Assembly: GCA_012271025.1 (NCBI GenBank)
Contig: JAAXHF010000040.1
Span: 1-15,835, forward strand
Direction of reading: 5' to 3'
Length of the DNA stretch: 15,835 bases
From: Deltaproteobacteria bacterium
GTDB taxonomy: Bacteria > Desulfobacterota_B > Binatia > Bin18
Positions 1 to 5,902 of this stretch are shown piece after piece. The notes under the pieces are model-generated. The model ran no database searches and was not told where the DNA came from. It worked only from the letters and a program-made list of their open reading frames with translations. Within the stretch, counting starts at the first letter, position 1, and every line of letters begins with the position of its first letter. The position numbers and the translations under genes are program-made.

Positions 1-254
1 GTATCGCCGCGACTGGCGCCGTACAGCGCGACAAAGGGCTGCCCGTCGTCAATCACTACCGTGATCTCGGCCTCCTCACAGCGCCAGCCATGAATGAGAT
101 TGATGCCACTTTGGAGGGAGCCCGGCGCCGGCGAATCCAAAGAAGCCTGCGCCCACAGCTCGGACGCCGACATACTGCCCAGGAGCACCAGGGTCAGCCA
201 CAGGCGGATCGACACAGGCGCGAGGATGAAACGGCGGAAGAGATGGTGCAACAT
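1..254 (-). CDS. secreted protein of unknown function, 5' part only (runs off left edge)
   Basis: This is a minus-strand gene whose first 84 codons are visible; the rest lies beyond the left edge. The ATG (complement of 252-254) has an AGGAGA ribosome site about 10 nt upstream. The N-terminus is a signal peptide: a short basic stretch with FRRF, a hydrophobic run from about residue 18 to 27 (LWLTLVLLGS), and a likely cleavage site near LWA-QA at residue 35. The mature start contains SLQSGINLIHGWRCEEAEITV and then FVALYGASRGDT. I recall similar glycine/tryptophan/cysteine stretches in repeats of secreted proteins from uncultured bacteria, but I cannot name a family. It begins 46 nt after the stop of the gene ending at 301 on the same strand, so the two may be co-transcribed. 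Function unknown. Confidence 0.72.
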   Translation of the reverse strand, partial: MLHHLFRRFILAPVSIRLWLTLVLLGSMSASELWAQASLDSPAPGSLQSGINLIHGWRCEEAEITVVIDDGQPFVALYGASRGD

Positions 255-300
255 GGCTATGACTTCTCCTGTCCGAATTGTGTGTGCAGTCTCAAGGTTG

Positions 301-1345
301 TTACTCTAAGCGTTCGAGGTCTCGGATGGCGGCGGGGTCGGGCGGCACCGGAGCGAGATTCAAGAACTCTGCTCCGTGCAGCGTCACCACCCGCGCCGCG
401 TAGCTCGGCTGCCCGTCACTGTCCGTCCCCTGCCCAAACAGGCTCACCGTCACCACATCGGCGGCCACCGGTTCGCCAAAACGTTCCACATCCAAGATCG
501 GCACCCCGGCGGCCAAGCCCACCGGATCGTACTCATACGTCAGGCCGTTGTTGCTTACGGTCAGCGAACTATCCTCCAGCACTACTCCCGGCGTCAAAGC
601 CGTCATATGCCCACCCGTCAGCCGCATGCCTGCGGGTGGAGTGGCCGTGACGGTGAAATCCGCCGGGGCCGTCAGAAAGTCGTGCTCGGGCATGTCAACC
701 TCCAAGGGCGCGCTGTGGGGCGAGACTACGTACACGGCAAAGCGTCCGTGCGCTGTCCCCAATACGTCCCCTTGCGGAAAAGGTTCCGTGACTTGCCCGG
801 CTGAGGTGCGCCCATCGTAGGTCACTCGCAGATCAACCGTGTACCGTCCCGGTTGGTCCACAATGAAGTTGTCCTCCGGTTCATAGTAATAGCCAATGGA
901 ATTGGCCTGTCCGCTGAAGGTCCGTTTATTGCCGTCCGGTGTGGTAATAGTGTAGGCCACCTTTGCCGGTAACGTCGGCCCAATCGCGCCTACGAGGGCA
1001 AAGGTGTTGCCCGTCTCCAACACACTGCCCGGTCGCACCCCGGTCAGATGGATAAACAGGTCAATGTCTTCACCTTTGAGGGCGAAGAGAGGCCCGCCAC
1101 TCGGCCCACCGCCATTGCCCTGAAACGGGGGAAAGGTGCGGGTGCCTAAAGGATCATCATCGGGCACCAAGACAAACAGCGAGCCGTGGATGGCGTAGTG
1201 CGCTTGGCCAAGCGCTGACCCGTGCAACACCGCCGCCCCGTACTGAAACTTGAACTCGCCGGGCAGGTCGCCGTGAGCGCCCACCCCAATCTGATTGGCG
1301 TAACGCTCATTAAAGCGCCAGTACGGATTCGGAATCCGGTCTTCG
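301..1345 (-). pseudogene. predicted surface or exported protein, 3' portion, interrupted by an IS element
   Basis: An open minus-strand frame of about 348 codons ends at TAA (complement of 301-303). From the insertion point onward it reads like a structured extracellular protein: PNPYWRFNERY, then an alternating beta-type pattern rich in G, T, V and P, with FVLVPDD, AYTITTPDG, PGRYTVDLRVTYDG and a late beta-sandwich-like segment (DFTVTATPPAGMRLTGG). No catalytic motif or membrane anchor is visible. Immunoglobulin-like or beta-sandwich folds are an inference from composition. The frame stays open into the insertion element up to an ATG at 1476, but the first 44 or so residues of that reading are antisense IS sequence and not part of the original protein. 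The native 5' end is therefore missing or displaced beyond 2212. It lies just upstream of the secreted-protein gene on the same strand. Function unknown. Confidence 0.6.
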
Positions 1346-2211
1346 CTAGAAGCGGTCTCAAAAACCGGTTCATTGAGGTAGACTGGGGGTGAAGCCAAGG
1401 AGAAGGAGAGGCAGATGGCCCGCCGCGAAGAGTTACAAGAAGAACAATGGGTGCTGGTCGAGCCCCTGCTGCCCAAGCCGCCGAGACGGGCGGACGGGCG
1501 GGGGCGGCCCCGGTGCGAGGATCGGGCCGTGCTGAACGGGATATTATGGATTCTGCGTTCCGGCGCCCGTTGGCAAGACTTACCGGACCGCTTTCCCTCG
1601 TACCAGACCTGTCATCGGCGCTTTCAGGGCTGGGTGCGGGATGGCACGTTGGTGCGCGTCCTGCAGGTCCTCGCAGAAGACTTGCGGGAGCGGGGCGGCC
1701 TTGACCTGAGTGAATGTTTCATTGATGGCACGTTCATCGGTGCCAAAAAGGGGGGGCTGGCGTGGGCAAAACCAAGCGGGGCAAGGGTACGAAGCTCATG
1801 GCAGTGGCAGACCGCACTGGTCTTCCGCTCGCCGTACGCACCGAGCGTGCGACGCCCCACGAGGTCCCCCTCGTAGCGGCGACGCTGGAAGATCGGCTGG
1901 TGGCGGCGTTGCCGACTCGCCTCATCGGCGACCGGGCCTATGACTCCGATCCCCTCGACGCTTTCCTCCGCGAGGTGGGCATCGCCATGATTGCGCCGCA
2001 CCGGCGCAACCGTACAAAACCGAAGACGCAGGATGGGCGCTCGCTGCGCCGCTATAAGCGGCGGTGGAAGGTGGAGCGGCTCTTCGCTTGGTTAGGCAAC
2101 TTCCGGCGGCTGGTGGTCCGCTATGAATATCATGCCGCCAACTACCTCGGCTTCGTCCACCTCGGCTGTCTCCTCATCCTGCTCCGCCAGTATTTTTGAG
2201 ACCGCTTCTAG
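1346..2211 (+). mobile_element. IS5-family insertion sequence (IS427-like), complete
   Basis: The two ends are a perfect 19-bp inverted repeat: CTAGAAGCGGTCTCAAAAA at 1346-1364 and its reverse complement at 2193-2211. The palindrome CTAG is at both extremes, so it could be part of the inverted repeat or a duplicated TA/CTAG target. Just outside CTAG the flanks (TCTTCG and GCAGCC) share no further direct repeat. The element is 866 bp counting both CTAG copies, a normal size for an IS5-family member with one two-frame transposase. It interrupts the minus-strand gene that ends at 301. With intact ends and an apparently intact transposase it could still be active. Confidence 0.9.
1415..2199 (+). 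CDS. IS5-family DDE transposase, two frames joined by a -1 frameshift
   Basis: ORF A starts at ATG 1415 behind a purine-rich AGGAGAAGGAGAGG stretch. It carries the N-terminal IS5-family domain ([41 protein letters not shown]) and the first catalytic aspartate in FIDGTF (about residue 104). After GAKKGG the frame changes: ORF B, open from about 1744, continues with [16 protein letters not shown], the second aspartate region (IGDRAYDSD) and the catalytic glutamate in [12 protein letters not shown], ending at TGA 2197-2199 inside the right inverted repeat. The switch sits on five A followed by seven G (1745-1756), a plausible slippage site. A -1 step there gives the family sequence [18 protein letters not shown] without losing residues. 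Two-ORF organisation with frameshifting is known for the IS427 group, so this need not be a dead gene. A simple loss-of-function indel is the alternative. Confidence 0.88.
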
Positions 2212-2301
2212 GCAGCCTCGAAAAGATGCACTGGAGTACCGTCTGGAGCGTCTTCTTCGTAGGGCAGAAAACATTCGTTGAGAACGGCGAAAGTTTGGAG
2301 C
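2212..2301 (-). pseudogene. possible 5' remnant of the IS-interrupted minus-strand gene
   Basis: On the minus strand just outside the right end of the IS, one frame reads TFAVLNECFLPYEEDAP then DGTPVHLFEAA and meets TAG in the CTAG of the element. If the element and both CTAG copies are removed, this frame joins the 301-1345 frame without a gap (GCT GCC GAA GAC; ...LFEAAEDRIPNPYW...). If one CTAG is kept, as a target duplication would predict, the join has an in-frame TAG, and the alternative frame has no start codon before a TGA. The stretch is too short to prove homology, and its upper end fades where the cysteine-desulfurase-like fragment begins on the opposite strand. Treat this as a suggestion. 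Confidence 0.25.
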
Positions 2302-2409
2302 GAATCCCCTTTCAGTTTCGGCCGCTTCACTACCGACGATGAGGTCGAGCGAGCGGCTGATCTCGTTGTTGAGACGCTTGAATCCCTCGCCGAGGTATCG
2401 GCAGCGTAA
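2302..2409 (+). pseudogene. cysteine desulfurase (NifS/IscS-like) C-terminal fragment
   Basis: The plus-strand frame reads ESPFSFGRFTTDDEVERAAD, then LVVETLESLAEVSAA and TAA at 2407-2409. This resembles the C-terminal end of class V aminotransferase-type cysteine desulfurases, which typically close with a segment like RFSLGRFTTEEEVDRAAELL. Upstream the frame meets TAG at 2260-2262 and no desulfurase motif is visible: no PLP-lysine region and no SxGSAC active-site loop. Only about 35 codons therefore remain and the piece cannot encode an enzyme. It is most simply a relic left by a recombination or deletion that joined a desulfurase gene end to the minus-strand surface-protein gene. The match is short and made from memory of the family, so confidence is moderate. 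Confidence 0.45.
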
Positions 2410-2451
2410 GGGTAGACAGCTGTCACCGTTTGCCGGAATAGTATTGATAGG

Positions 2452-2463
2452 ACCATATATGGT
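2452..2463. promoter_or_regulatory. 12-bp palindrome, candidate operator of the toxin-antitoxin operon
   Basis: ACCATATATGGT is a perfect palindrome centred 14 nt before the toxin ATG at 2472, in a locally AT-rich stretch. HigA-type antitoxins commonly bind palindromes overlapping their own promoter, so this is a natural autoregulation site. A TTGCCG at 2430-2435 with CATATA at 2454-2459 is a weak possible promoter overlapping it. Operator function is inferred from position and symmetry. Confidence 0.5.
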
Positions 2464-2471
2464 ACATTTGA

Positions 2472-2837
2472 ATGATGAGGACGCCCGAAAAGGTCATCAT
2501 CGCTCGGTTCTACCGGCTACCAAGCGGTCGAGAGCCGGTACACAAATGGCTCGGGGAGTTACCTTCGGAGGATCGCAAGTTGATTGGCCGGGATCTCATG
2601 AAGATCGAATTTGGCTGGCCGTGTGGCCCACCGCTCTGCACATCGCTCACGAGCTATCCCGGCTTGTATGAGGTCCGCAGCAACCTCACCGGCAGGCGTA
2701 TCGCCAGAGTGTTCTTTACGGTGTCAGGGAGGAATATGGTCCTGCTACACGGCTTCATCAAGAAAACCCAGGCGACACCCGCGAAGGAGTCGAAGCTCGC
2801 AGAGCGTCGCATGAAGGAATACAACCGCTATGGCTAA
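2472..2837 (+). CDS. higB: RelE/HigB-family (Gp49-like) toxin
   Basis: The 121-aa protein matches the Gp49/HigB branch of the RelE superfamily. In order: an N-terminal strand, PVHKWLGELPSEDRKLIGRDL, a GLYEVRS core strand, GRRIARVFF, MVLLHGFIKKTQATP, and a C-terminal helix (ESKLAERRMKEYNRYG). Family members are ribosome-dependent mRNA interferases; the characteristic basic and aromatic positions (R in YEVRS, GFIKKTQ) are present, so the toxin looks intact. A second ATG three bases downstream (2475) is an equally possible start, and no strong ribosome site precedes either. The gene comes first in a two-gene operon and overlaps the antitoxin by 8 nt, the toxin-first order usual for higBA. Its likely role is addiction-type stabilisation of the patch or phage/stress response; the cellular target is not deducible here. 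Confidence 0.85.
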   Translation: MMRTPEKVIIARFYRLPSGREPVHKWLGELPSEDRKLIGRDLMKIEFGWPCGPPLCTSLTSYPGLYEVRSNLTGRRIARVFFTVSGRNMVLLHGFIKKTQATPAKESKLAERRMKEYNRYG

Positions 2838-3123
2838 GAAGAATCCACGTCTCGGATCAACGCTTGAAAGCGTGCTCCGGGAAGACGGCGGCTATGAAGA
2901 TGTGAAGAACCAGGCGATTAAGGCCGTCCTCGCCCATAAGCTGGAGGAAGCGATGAAGGCGCAAAACCTGTCCAAGGCGCGGATGGCCAAGCGCATGGAA
3001 ACCAGCCGCTCGCAGCTCGACCGCTTACTTGACCCGGAGAACGAAGGCGTAACCCTGCATACGCTGAAGCGCGCTGCGGCTGCCGTCGGGATGCGCCTTG
3101 AGCTCGAACTCCGCCAAGCCTAA
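2830..3123 (+). CDS. higA: HigA-type XRE-family antitoxin
   Basis: A 97-aa helix-turn-helix protein. After a short N-terminal arm (LGSTLESVLREDGGYEDV) comes the DNA-binding domain: AIKAVLAHKLEEAMKAQNLSK, then ARMAKRMETSRSQLDRLLDP (recognition-helix region about residues 48-70), then VTLHTLKRAAAAVGMRLELEL. The SRSQLDRLLDP...TLxTLxRAAxAxGxxLxLEL pattern is characteristic of antitoxins paired with Gp49-like toxins. ATG 2830 overlaps the toxin stop, with AAGGA about 10 nt upstream, so translation is probably coupled. The protein should bind and neutralise the toxin and repress the operon, plausibly at the palindrome at 2452-2463. Confidence 0.87.
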   Translation: MAKKNPRLGSTLESVLREDGGYEDVKNQAIKAVLAHKLEEAMKAQNLSKARMAKRMETSRSQLDRLLDPENEGVTLHTLKRAAAAVGMRLELELRQA

Positions 3124-3192
3124 CGCGTTTCACGCTGGGCTGGAGCCCTGCCGTTGTGCGCTCGTCATGCCGGGCTCGATCCATCATCCCTG

Positions 3193-3271
3193 CTTCGACT
3201 CCGCCCTTTCGGGCTACGCTCAGCATGAACGGGGGTCCGTTCGCCCTGAGCGGAGCGGAGCGAAGTCGAAG
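3193..3271. repeat. imperfect inverted repeat, REP-like interspersed element
   Basis: The left arm (3193-3232) contains CTTCGACT, CGCTCAG and GAACGG. The right arm (3237-3271) contains CCGTTCGCCCTGAGCG and AAGTCGAAG, giving roughly 35-40-nt arms that fold into a long interrupted hairpin. Sequences of the form TTCGCCCTGAGC...GTCGAAGGGC are, from my general knowledge, frequent intergenic repeats in many environmental bacterial genomes. It lies between convergent genes (antitoxin and Bax-inhibitor protein), a typical place for such elements, and may also help terminate transcription from both sides. Confidence 0.6.
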
Positions 3272-3273
3272 GG

Positions 3274-3303
3274 CCGGTCCGACGGCGTGACGGACGGGAC
3301 CGG
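3274..3303. repeat. second hairpin, CCGGTCC/GGACCGG stem
   Basis: CCGGTCC (3274-3280) pairs perfectly with GGACCGG (3297-3303), and GTCCG/CGGAC offers an alternative inner stem. There is no clear U-run on either side, so this is at best an unconventional terminator for the converging transcripts from the antitoxin gene and the 3327-4031 gene. Confidence 0.35.
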
Positions 3304-3326
3304 TTAGCTTTAGCAAAACAGCCGCC

Positions 3327-4031
3327 TCAGTCGTCGCCGAGGGCCATGAAGATCCGCAGGACGTACCAGAACAACAGCGCTACCCCGGCAAACAGGGCCA
3401 GTGAGGCGGCCACGTGCTGATCGGGTCGGTAGTGGTGGATGATGTTTGAGGTGGTGTACAGGATCGAGCCGGCGGCGTAGGCGACCATGATGGTCGAGAA
3501 AAACAGGCCCAGGCTGAAACCGAACAGGATGCTGACCAGAATGACGCCCAGGGCGATAAACCCCCCGATGGCCAGAATCCCGCGCAGAAAGGAAAAATCC
3601 TTGCGGGTGGTAAAGGCGACGAAGGTCAGCCCGCCAAACAGCACCAGCGTCATCAGGCCGGCCTTGGACAGCACCTCGGGCGAGCTGAAATTGACCGCCA
3701 TATACAGCAGGGGCAGGAACAGCACCGCCTCGGCGACCACAAACAGCCCCAGCCCCAGATATTGCAGCTGCGGCGAGGCGTCCGACTGGGCCCAGCGGTC
3801 GGCCAGCCACGACACGCCCATGAAGGCGGCCAGGCCGACCAGCCAGCCGTAGCCGCCGACCATCAGGCCGACCAGGGCCGGCGCCCCGGACCACGACAGC
3901 AGGACGTTCTCAACGGCCAGAAAGCCCAGCACGGCAAACGCCAGATGGGTATAGGTACGACGAATGAAGTCCGAGCGGACGGTGGCCTCGGCGTAGGCGA
4001 CCGGGCGGGCGTAAGCGCGTGCGGTACTCAT
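3327..4031 (-). CDS. Bax inhibitor-1/YccA family membrane protein
   Basis: The 234-aa integral membrane protein has about seven hydrophobic segments (roughly 28-47, 50-72, 91-113, 124-142, 151-172, 176-193 and a last one near 208-228). Family signatures are KDFSFLRG after the fourth segment, ILYTTSNIIHHY, and a C-terminal LFAGVALLFWYVLRIFMALG ending in two aspartates. The bacterial family (YccA, YetJ, YbhL) includes inner-membrane proteins linked to FtsH modulation and to a pH-sensitive calcium leak; which applies here is unknown. The ATG at 4029-4031 follows a strong AGGAGGG at 8 nt spacing. It lies 59 nt downstream of the alpha/beta hydrolase gene on the same strand, so co-transcription is possible although no functional link is obvious. 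Confidence 0.9.
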   Translation of the reverse strand: MSTARAYARPVAYAEATVRSDFIRRTYTHLAFAVLGFLAVENVLLSWSGAPALVGLMVGGYGWLVGLAAFMGVSWLADRWAQSDASPQLQYLGLGLFVVAEAVLFLPLLYMAVNFSSPEVLSKAGLMTLVLFGGLTFVAFTTRKDFSFLRGILAIGGFIALGVILVSILFGFSLGLFFSTIMVAYAAGSILYTTSNIIHHYRPDQHVAASLALFAGVALLFWYVLRIFMALGDD

Positions 4032-4090
4032 TGGCGGAACCCTCCTGTTGAAAAGTCTGAGCGGTCGGGGCAGGCCCCGACCCCGCCCTC

Positions 4091-5017
4091 CTAGTTGGCA
4101 AACGCGGCCTTGAGCGCGCTGCCGGCCTCGTCAATCGCCTTGCGGCAGGCATCGAAGGCAAACATGCTGAAAAAGCCGTGAATCATGCCGTCATAGCGGG
4201 AGGTGGTCACCTGCCCGCCGGCCTGTTTGAGCTTGTTGGCATACGCCTCACCCTCGTCCCGCAGCGGATCGAACTCGGCCGTAATCACCAGCGCGGGCGG
4301 TGGGCTGTTGACGTATTTGGCCTGGAGCGGCGACGCGTACGGGCTGTTGCCGTCCGCTTCGCTGGCCAGATAGTGGTTCCAGAACCACTCCATGGACTCG
4401 ACCGTCAGCAGATAGTCCTTGCCGTTCTGCTTGCACGACTCGGTATCAAAGGCATGGTTGGTGACTGGATAGATCAGGAGCTGGAAGGCCAGAGACGGCG
4501 CCCCATGGTCGCCGGACATCAGAGCCACCGCCGCCGCCAGATTCCCGCCGGCGCTGTCCCCCCCAACGGCGACCCGGTTGGGGTCACCGCCATAGGAAGC
4601 GATATTGAGGATCGTCCACTTGGTGGCCTCATAACAGTCGTCCGCAGCGGCCGGAAATTTATGTTCCGGCGCCAGGCGATAATCGACCGACACGATCATG
4701 CAGTTGGCCGCGTTGGCCAGCGCCCGGCAGGTCGGATCGTGGGTCTCCAGGTCGCCGATGACCCAGCCGCCGCCGTGAAAGAAGACCAGCACCGGGAAGG
4801 GGCCCTGCCCCTCGGGCACGTAGATGCGGATCGGCACGGGGCCGTTCGGGGTCGGCACGGTCCGATCTTCAACCCTGGAGACCGACTCGGGGTTTTCGGT
4901 CGCAAACAGCCCTTTGATGGCCTGTCGCGCTTCGTCAACGGGCAGTTCGTTCAGGCCCGGCGCGCCGGCGGCGGCCAGTTGATCGAGAAATGCTTTGGCT
5001 TGTGGGTCTAACGGCAT
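4091..5017 (-). CDS. alpha/beta hydrolase, hormone-sensitive-lipase (family IV) esterase
   Basis: The 308-aa enzyme carries the complete family IV set: the oxyanion-hole motif HGGGW (81-85), DYRLAPEHKFPAA (112-124), the nucleophile elbow GDSAGG with Ser155, the catalytic aspartate in EFDPLRDEG (Asp250) and the catalytic histidine in MIHGF (His280). Length and motif spacing are normal, so it should be an active carboxylesterase, probably on short acyl esters; the natural substrate cannot be inferred. There is no signal peptide, so it is likely cytoplasmic. The ATG (complement of 5015-5017) has an AGGAGGAAG ribosome site directly upstream. The DUF1028 gene upstream on the same strand ends 88 nt away, so these minus-strand genes may form one transcript of hydrolytic enzymes. 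Confidence 0.92.
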   Translation of the reverse strand: MPLDPQAKAFLDQLAAAGAPGLNELPVDEARQAIKGLFATENPESVSRVEDRTVPTPNGPVPIRIYVPEGQGPFPVLVFFHGGGWVIGDLETHDPTCRALANAANCMIVSVDYRLAPEHKFPAAADDCYEATKWTILNIASYGGDPNRVAVGGDSAGGNLAAAVALMSGDHGAPSLAFQLLIYPVTNHAFDTESCKQNGKDYLLTVESMEWFWNHYLASEADGNSPYASPLQAKYVNSPPPALVITAEFDPLRDEGEAYANKLKQAGGQVTTSRYDGMIHGFFSMFAFDACRKAIDEAGSALKAAFAN

Positions 5018-5105
5018 ACTCTTCCTCCTTGCTCAGTGGCATGTGTGAAATCGCTCCTGATTTTCTAGCCTGCCCATGCCCCTGGAGGCAAGTGGGGCGG
5101 GCGTG

Positions 5106-5852
5106 TCAGCGCTGCCCCGGCGTTTTGCGCAGTGTCGAGACCGGACGCGGGTCGGCCGTGCCGAGCGGGTTGGTCCGGGTCGGCAGCGTGCCCAACCACG
5201 GGTAGAGCTGTTGCTGACACACCGCAAAGATGCGGCGCAGCTCGGGGACCGGCTGGCGGTGCTCGTCCACCCGCAGGCTGTGCGACGGGTAGGCCTCGGT
5301 GTCATACACCAGCAGGGCGGCCGACTGGCGACCGCGGTAGTCCCCGCCGGTGGCGTCGCCGGCTTCCAGGGCTCTCAGCAGGCGCTCCGGCAGGGCCTCG
5401 TCACGGCTGGCTTCAAACGCTTCGGCCATGGCCTCGACGGTGGTGGCATCGACCATCATATTGGCCGCCACCACATAGCCCGGGCCGACGTGGTCGCCGT
5501 GCCAGGGAATGCAGTCCTGGCCGGTAAAGGCGGCGGCATTGCCGGCCCCATCGACCACGCTCAGCTGCCGCCGCGCCCGACCCGGGTCGGCGGCAATCAG
5601 TCGGTCAACCGCGCTGTGGGCCGTATGGCCCTGTTCGAGCAGGGCCAAGCCGTCAATCCCCAGATACGGGTTGGCGAAGGACTGCGAGGCAATCGCGCCC
5701 AGCCTCGGTTTGACAAAGGGGCAGATGGCGCCCACCGCAGGAATGGCCGTGCACACCCCAACGCCCAGCATGCCGGTCCGTGGACAGCGGGCGGTAATGG
5801 AGAAGGTCGTCAGCACGAGTGGGGCACGACCGTGCCGCTCAAAGCGTTGCAT
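5106..5852 (-). CDS. DUF1028 domain protein (Ntn-hydrolase superfamily)
   Basis: The 248-aa protein has recognisable DUF1028 landmarks in order: TTFSITARCPRTGMLGVGVCT at the N-terminus, AVGAICPFVKPRLGAIASQS followed by FANPYLGIDGLALLEQG, AADPGRARRQLSVVD, AAAFTGQDCIPWHG, GPGYVVAANMMV, VEAMAEAFEAS, LPERLLRALEAGDATGGDYRG followed by RQSAALLV, and LRVDEHRQPVPELRRI. The family belongs to the Ntn-hydrolase fold, so amidohydrolase activity is expected, but no member's substrate is established as far as I know. Most relatives begin almost directly at the TFSI strand. Here 14-15 residues precede it (MQRFERHGRAPLVLT), which matters if the threonine must become N-terminal by processing. AGGAG about 5 nt before ATG 5852 supports the long start. 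The C-terminal 40 residues after PELRRI are a basic, proline-containing tail. It is divergent from the HyuB gene. Confidence 0.85.
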   Translation of the reverse strand: MQRFERHGRAPLVLTTFSITARCPRTGMLGVGVCTAIPAVGAICPFVKPRLGAIASQSFANPYLGIDGLALLEQGHTAHSAVDRLIAADPGRARRQLSVVDGAGNAAAFTGQDCIPWHGDHVGPGYVVAANMMVDATTVEAMAEAFEASRDEALPERLLRALEAGDATGGDYRGRQSAALLVYDTEAYPSHSLRVDEHRQPVPELRRIFAVCQQQLYPWLGTLPTRTNPLGTADPRPVSTLRKTPGQR

Positions 5853-5902
5853 GGTGTCTCCTGTGGCAGAACGGTAGCCCTCGGCCTATAATACGTCAAG
5901 CT
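5853..5902. promoter_or_regulatory. divergent promoter region between DUF1028 and hydantoinase B genes
   Basis: The 50-bp gap contains a perfect plus-strand TATAAT at 5887-5892; the same bases read TATTAT (5888-5893) on the minus strand, so one AT core could serve both directions. For the plus gene the predicted start of transcription would fall only a few nt before ATG 5903, giving a leaderless or nearly leaderless message. No convincing -35 box is seen for either side (plus-strand TGGCAG at 5864-5869 is weak). Confidence 0.45.

Noticed and set aside
90..650. Plus-strand frame of 186 codons across the left-edge genes
   Set aside because: It runs across the 5' end of one minus-strand gene and the 3' end of another, and its R/P/S-rich low-information sequence is not protein-like.
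1346..1476. Extension of the minus-strand surface-protein frame to an ATG inside the IS
   Set aside because: These codons are antisense to the transposase leader and inverted repeat; they are accidental read-through, not the native N-terminus.
3190..3300. Short repeated motifs considered as a CRISPR array
   Set aside because: Only one inverted pair with no regularly spaced direct repeats and no cas genes nearby.
4178..5011. Plus-strand open frame of 277 codons opposite the alpha/beta hydrolase
   Set aside because: It mirrors the real esterase with its complete catalytic triad; the composition is that of a shadow frame and there is no ribosome site.
5018..5105. Gap between the esterase and DUF1028 genes considered for a terminator or small gene
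   Set aside because: No clear hairpin with a U-run and no convincing coding frame; nothing supportable seen.
5076..5891. Plus-strand open frame of 271 codons opposite the DUF1028 gene
   Set aside because: The minus strand carries the conserved DUF1028 blocks and a good ribosome site. The plus frame is arginine/glycine-rich shadow sequence.
5819..5902. Upstream extension of the hydantoinase-B frame to 5819
   Set aside because: It overlaps the start of the divergent DUF1028 gene and lacks family sequence; conserved HyuB sequence begins just after ATG 5903.
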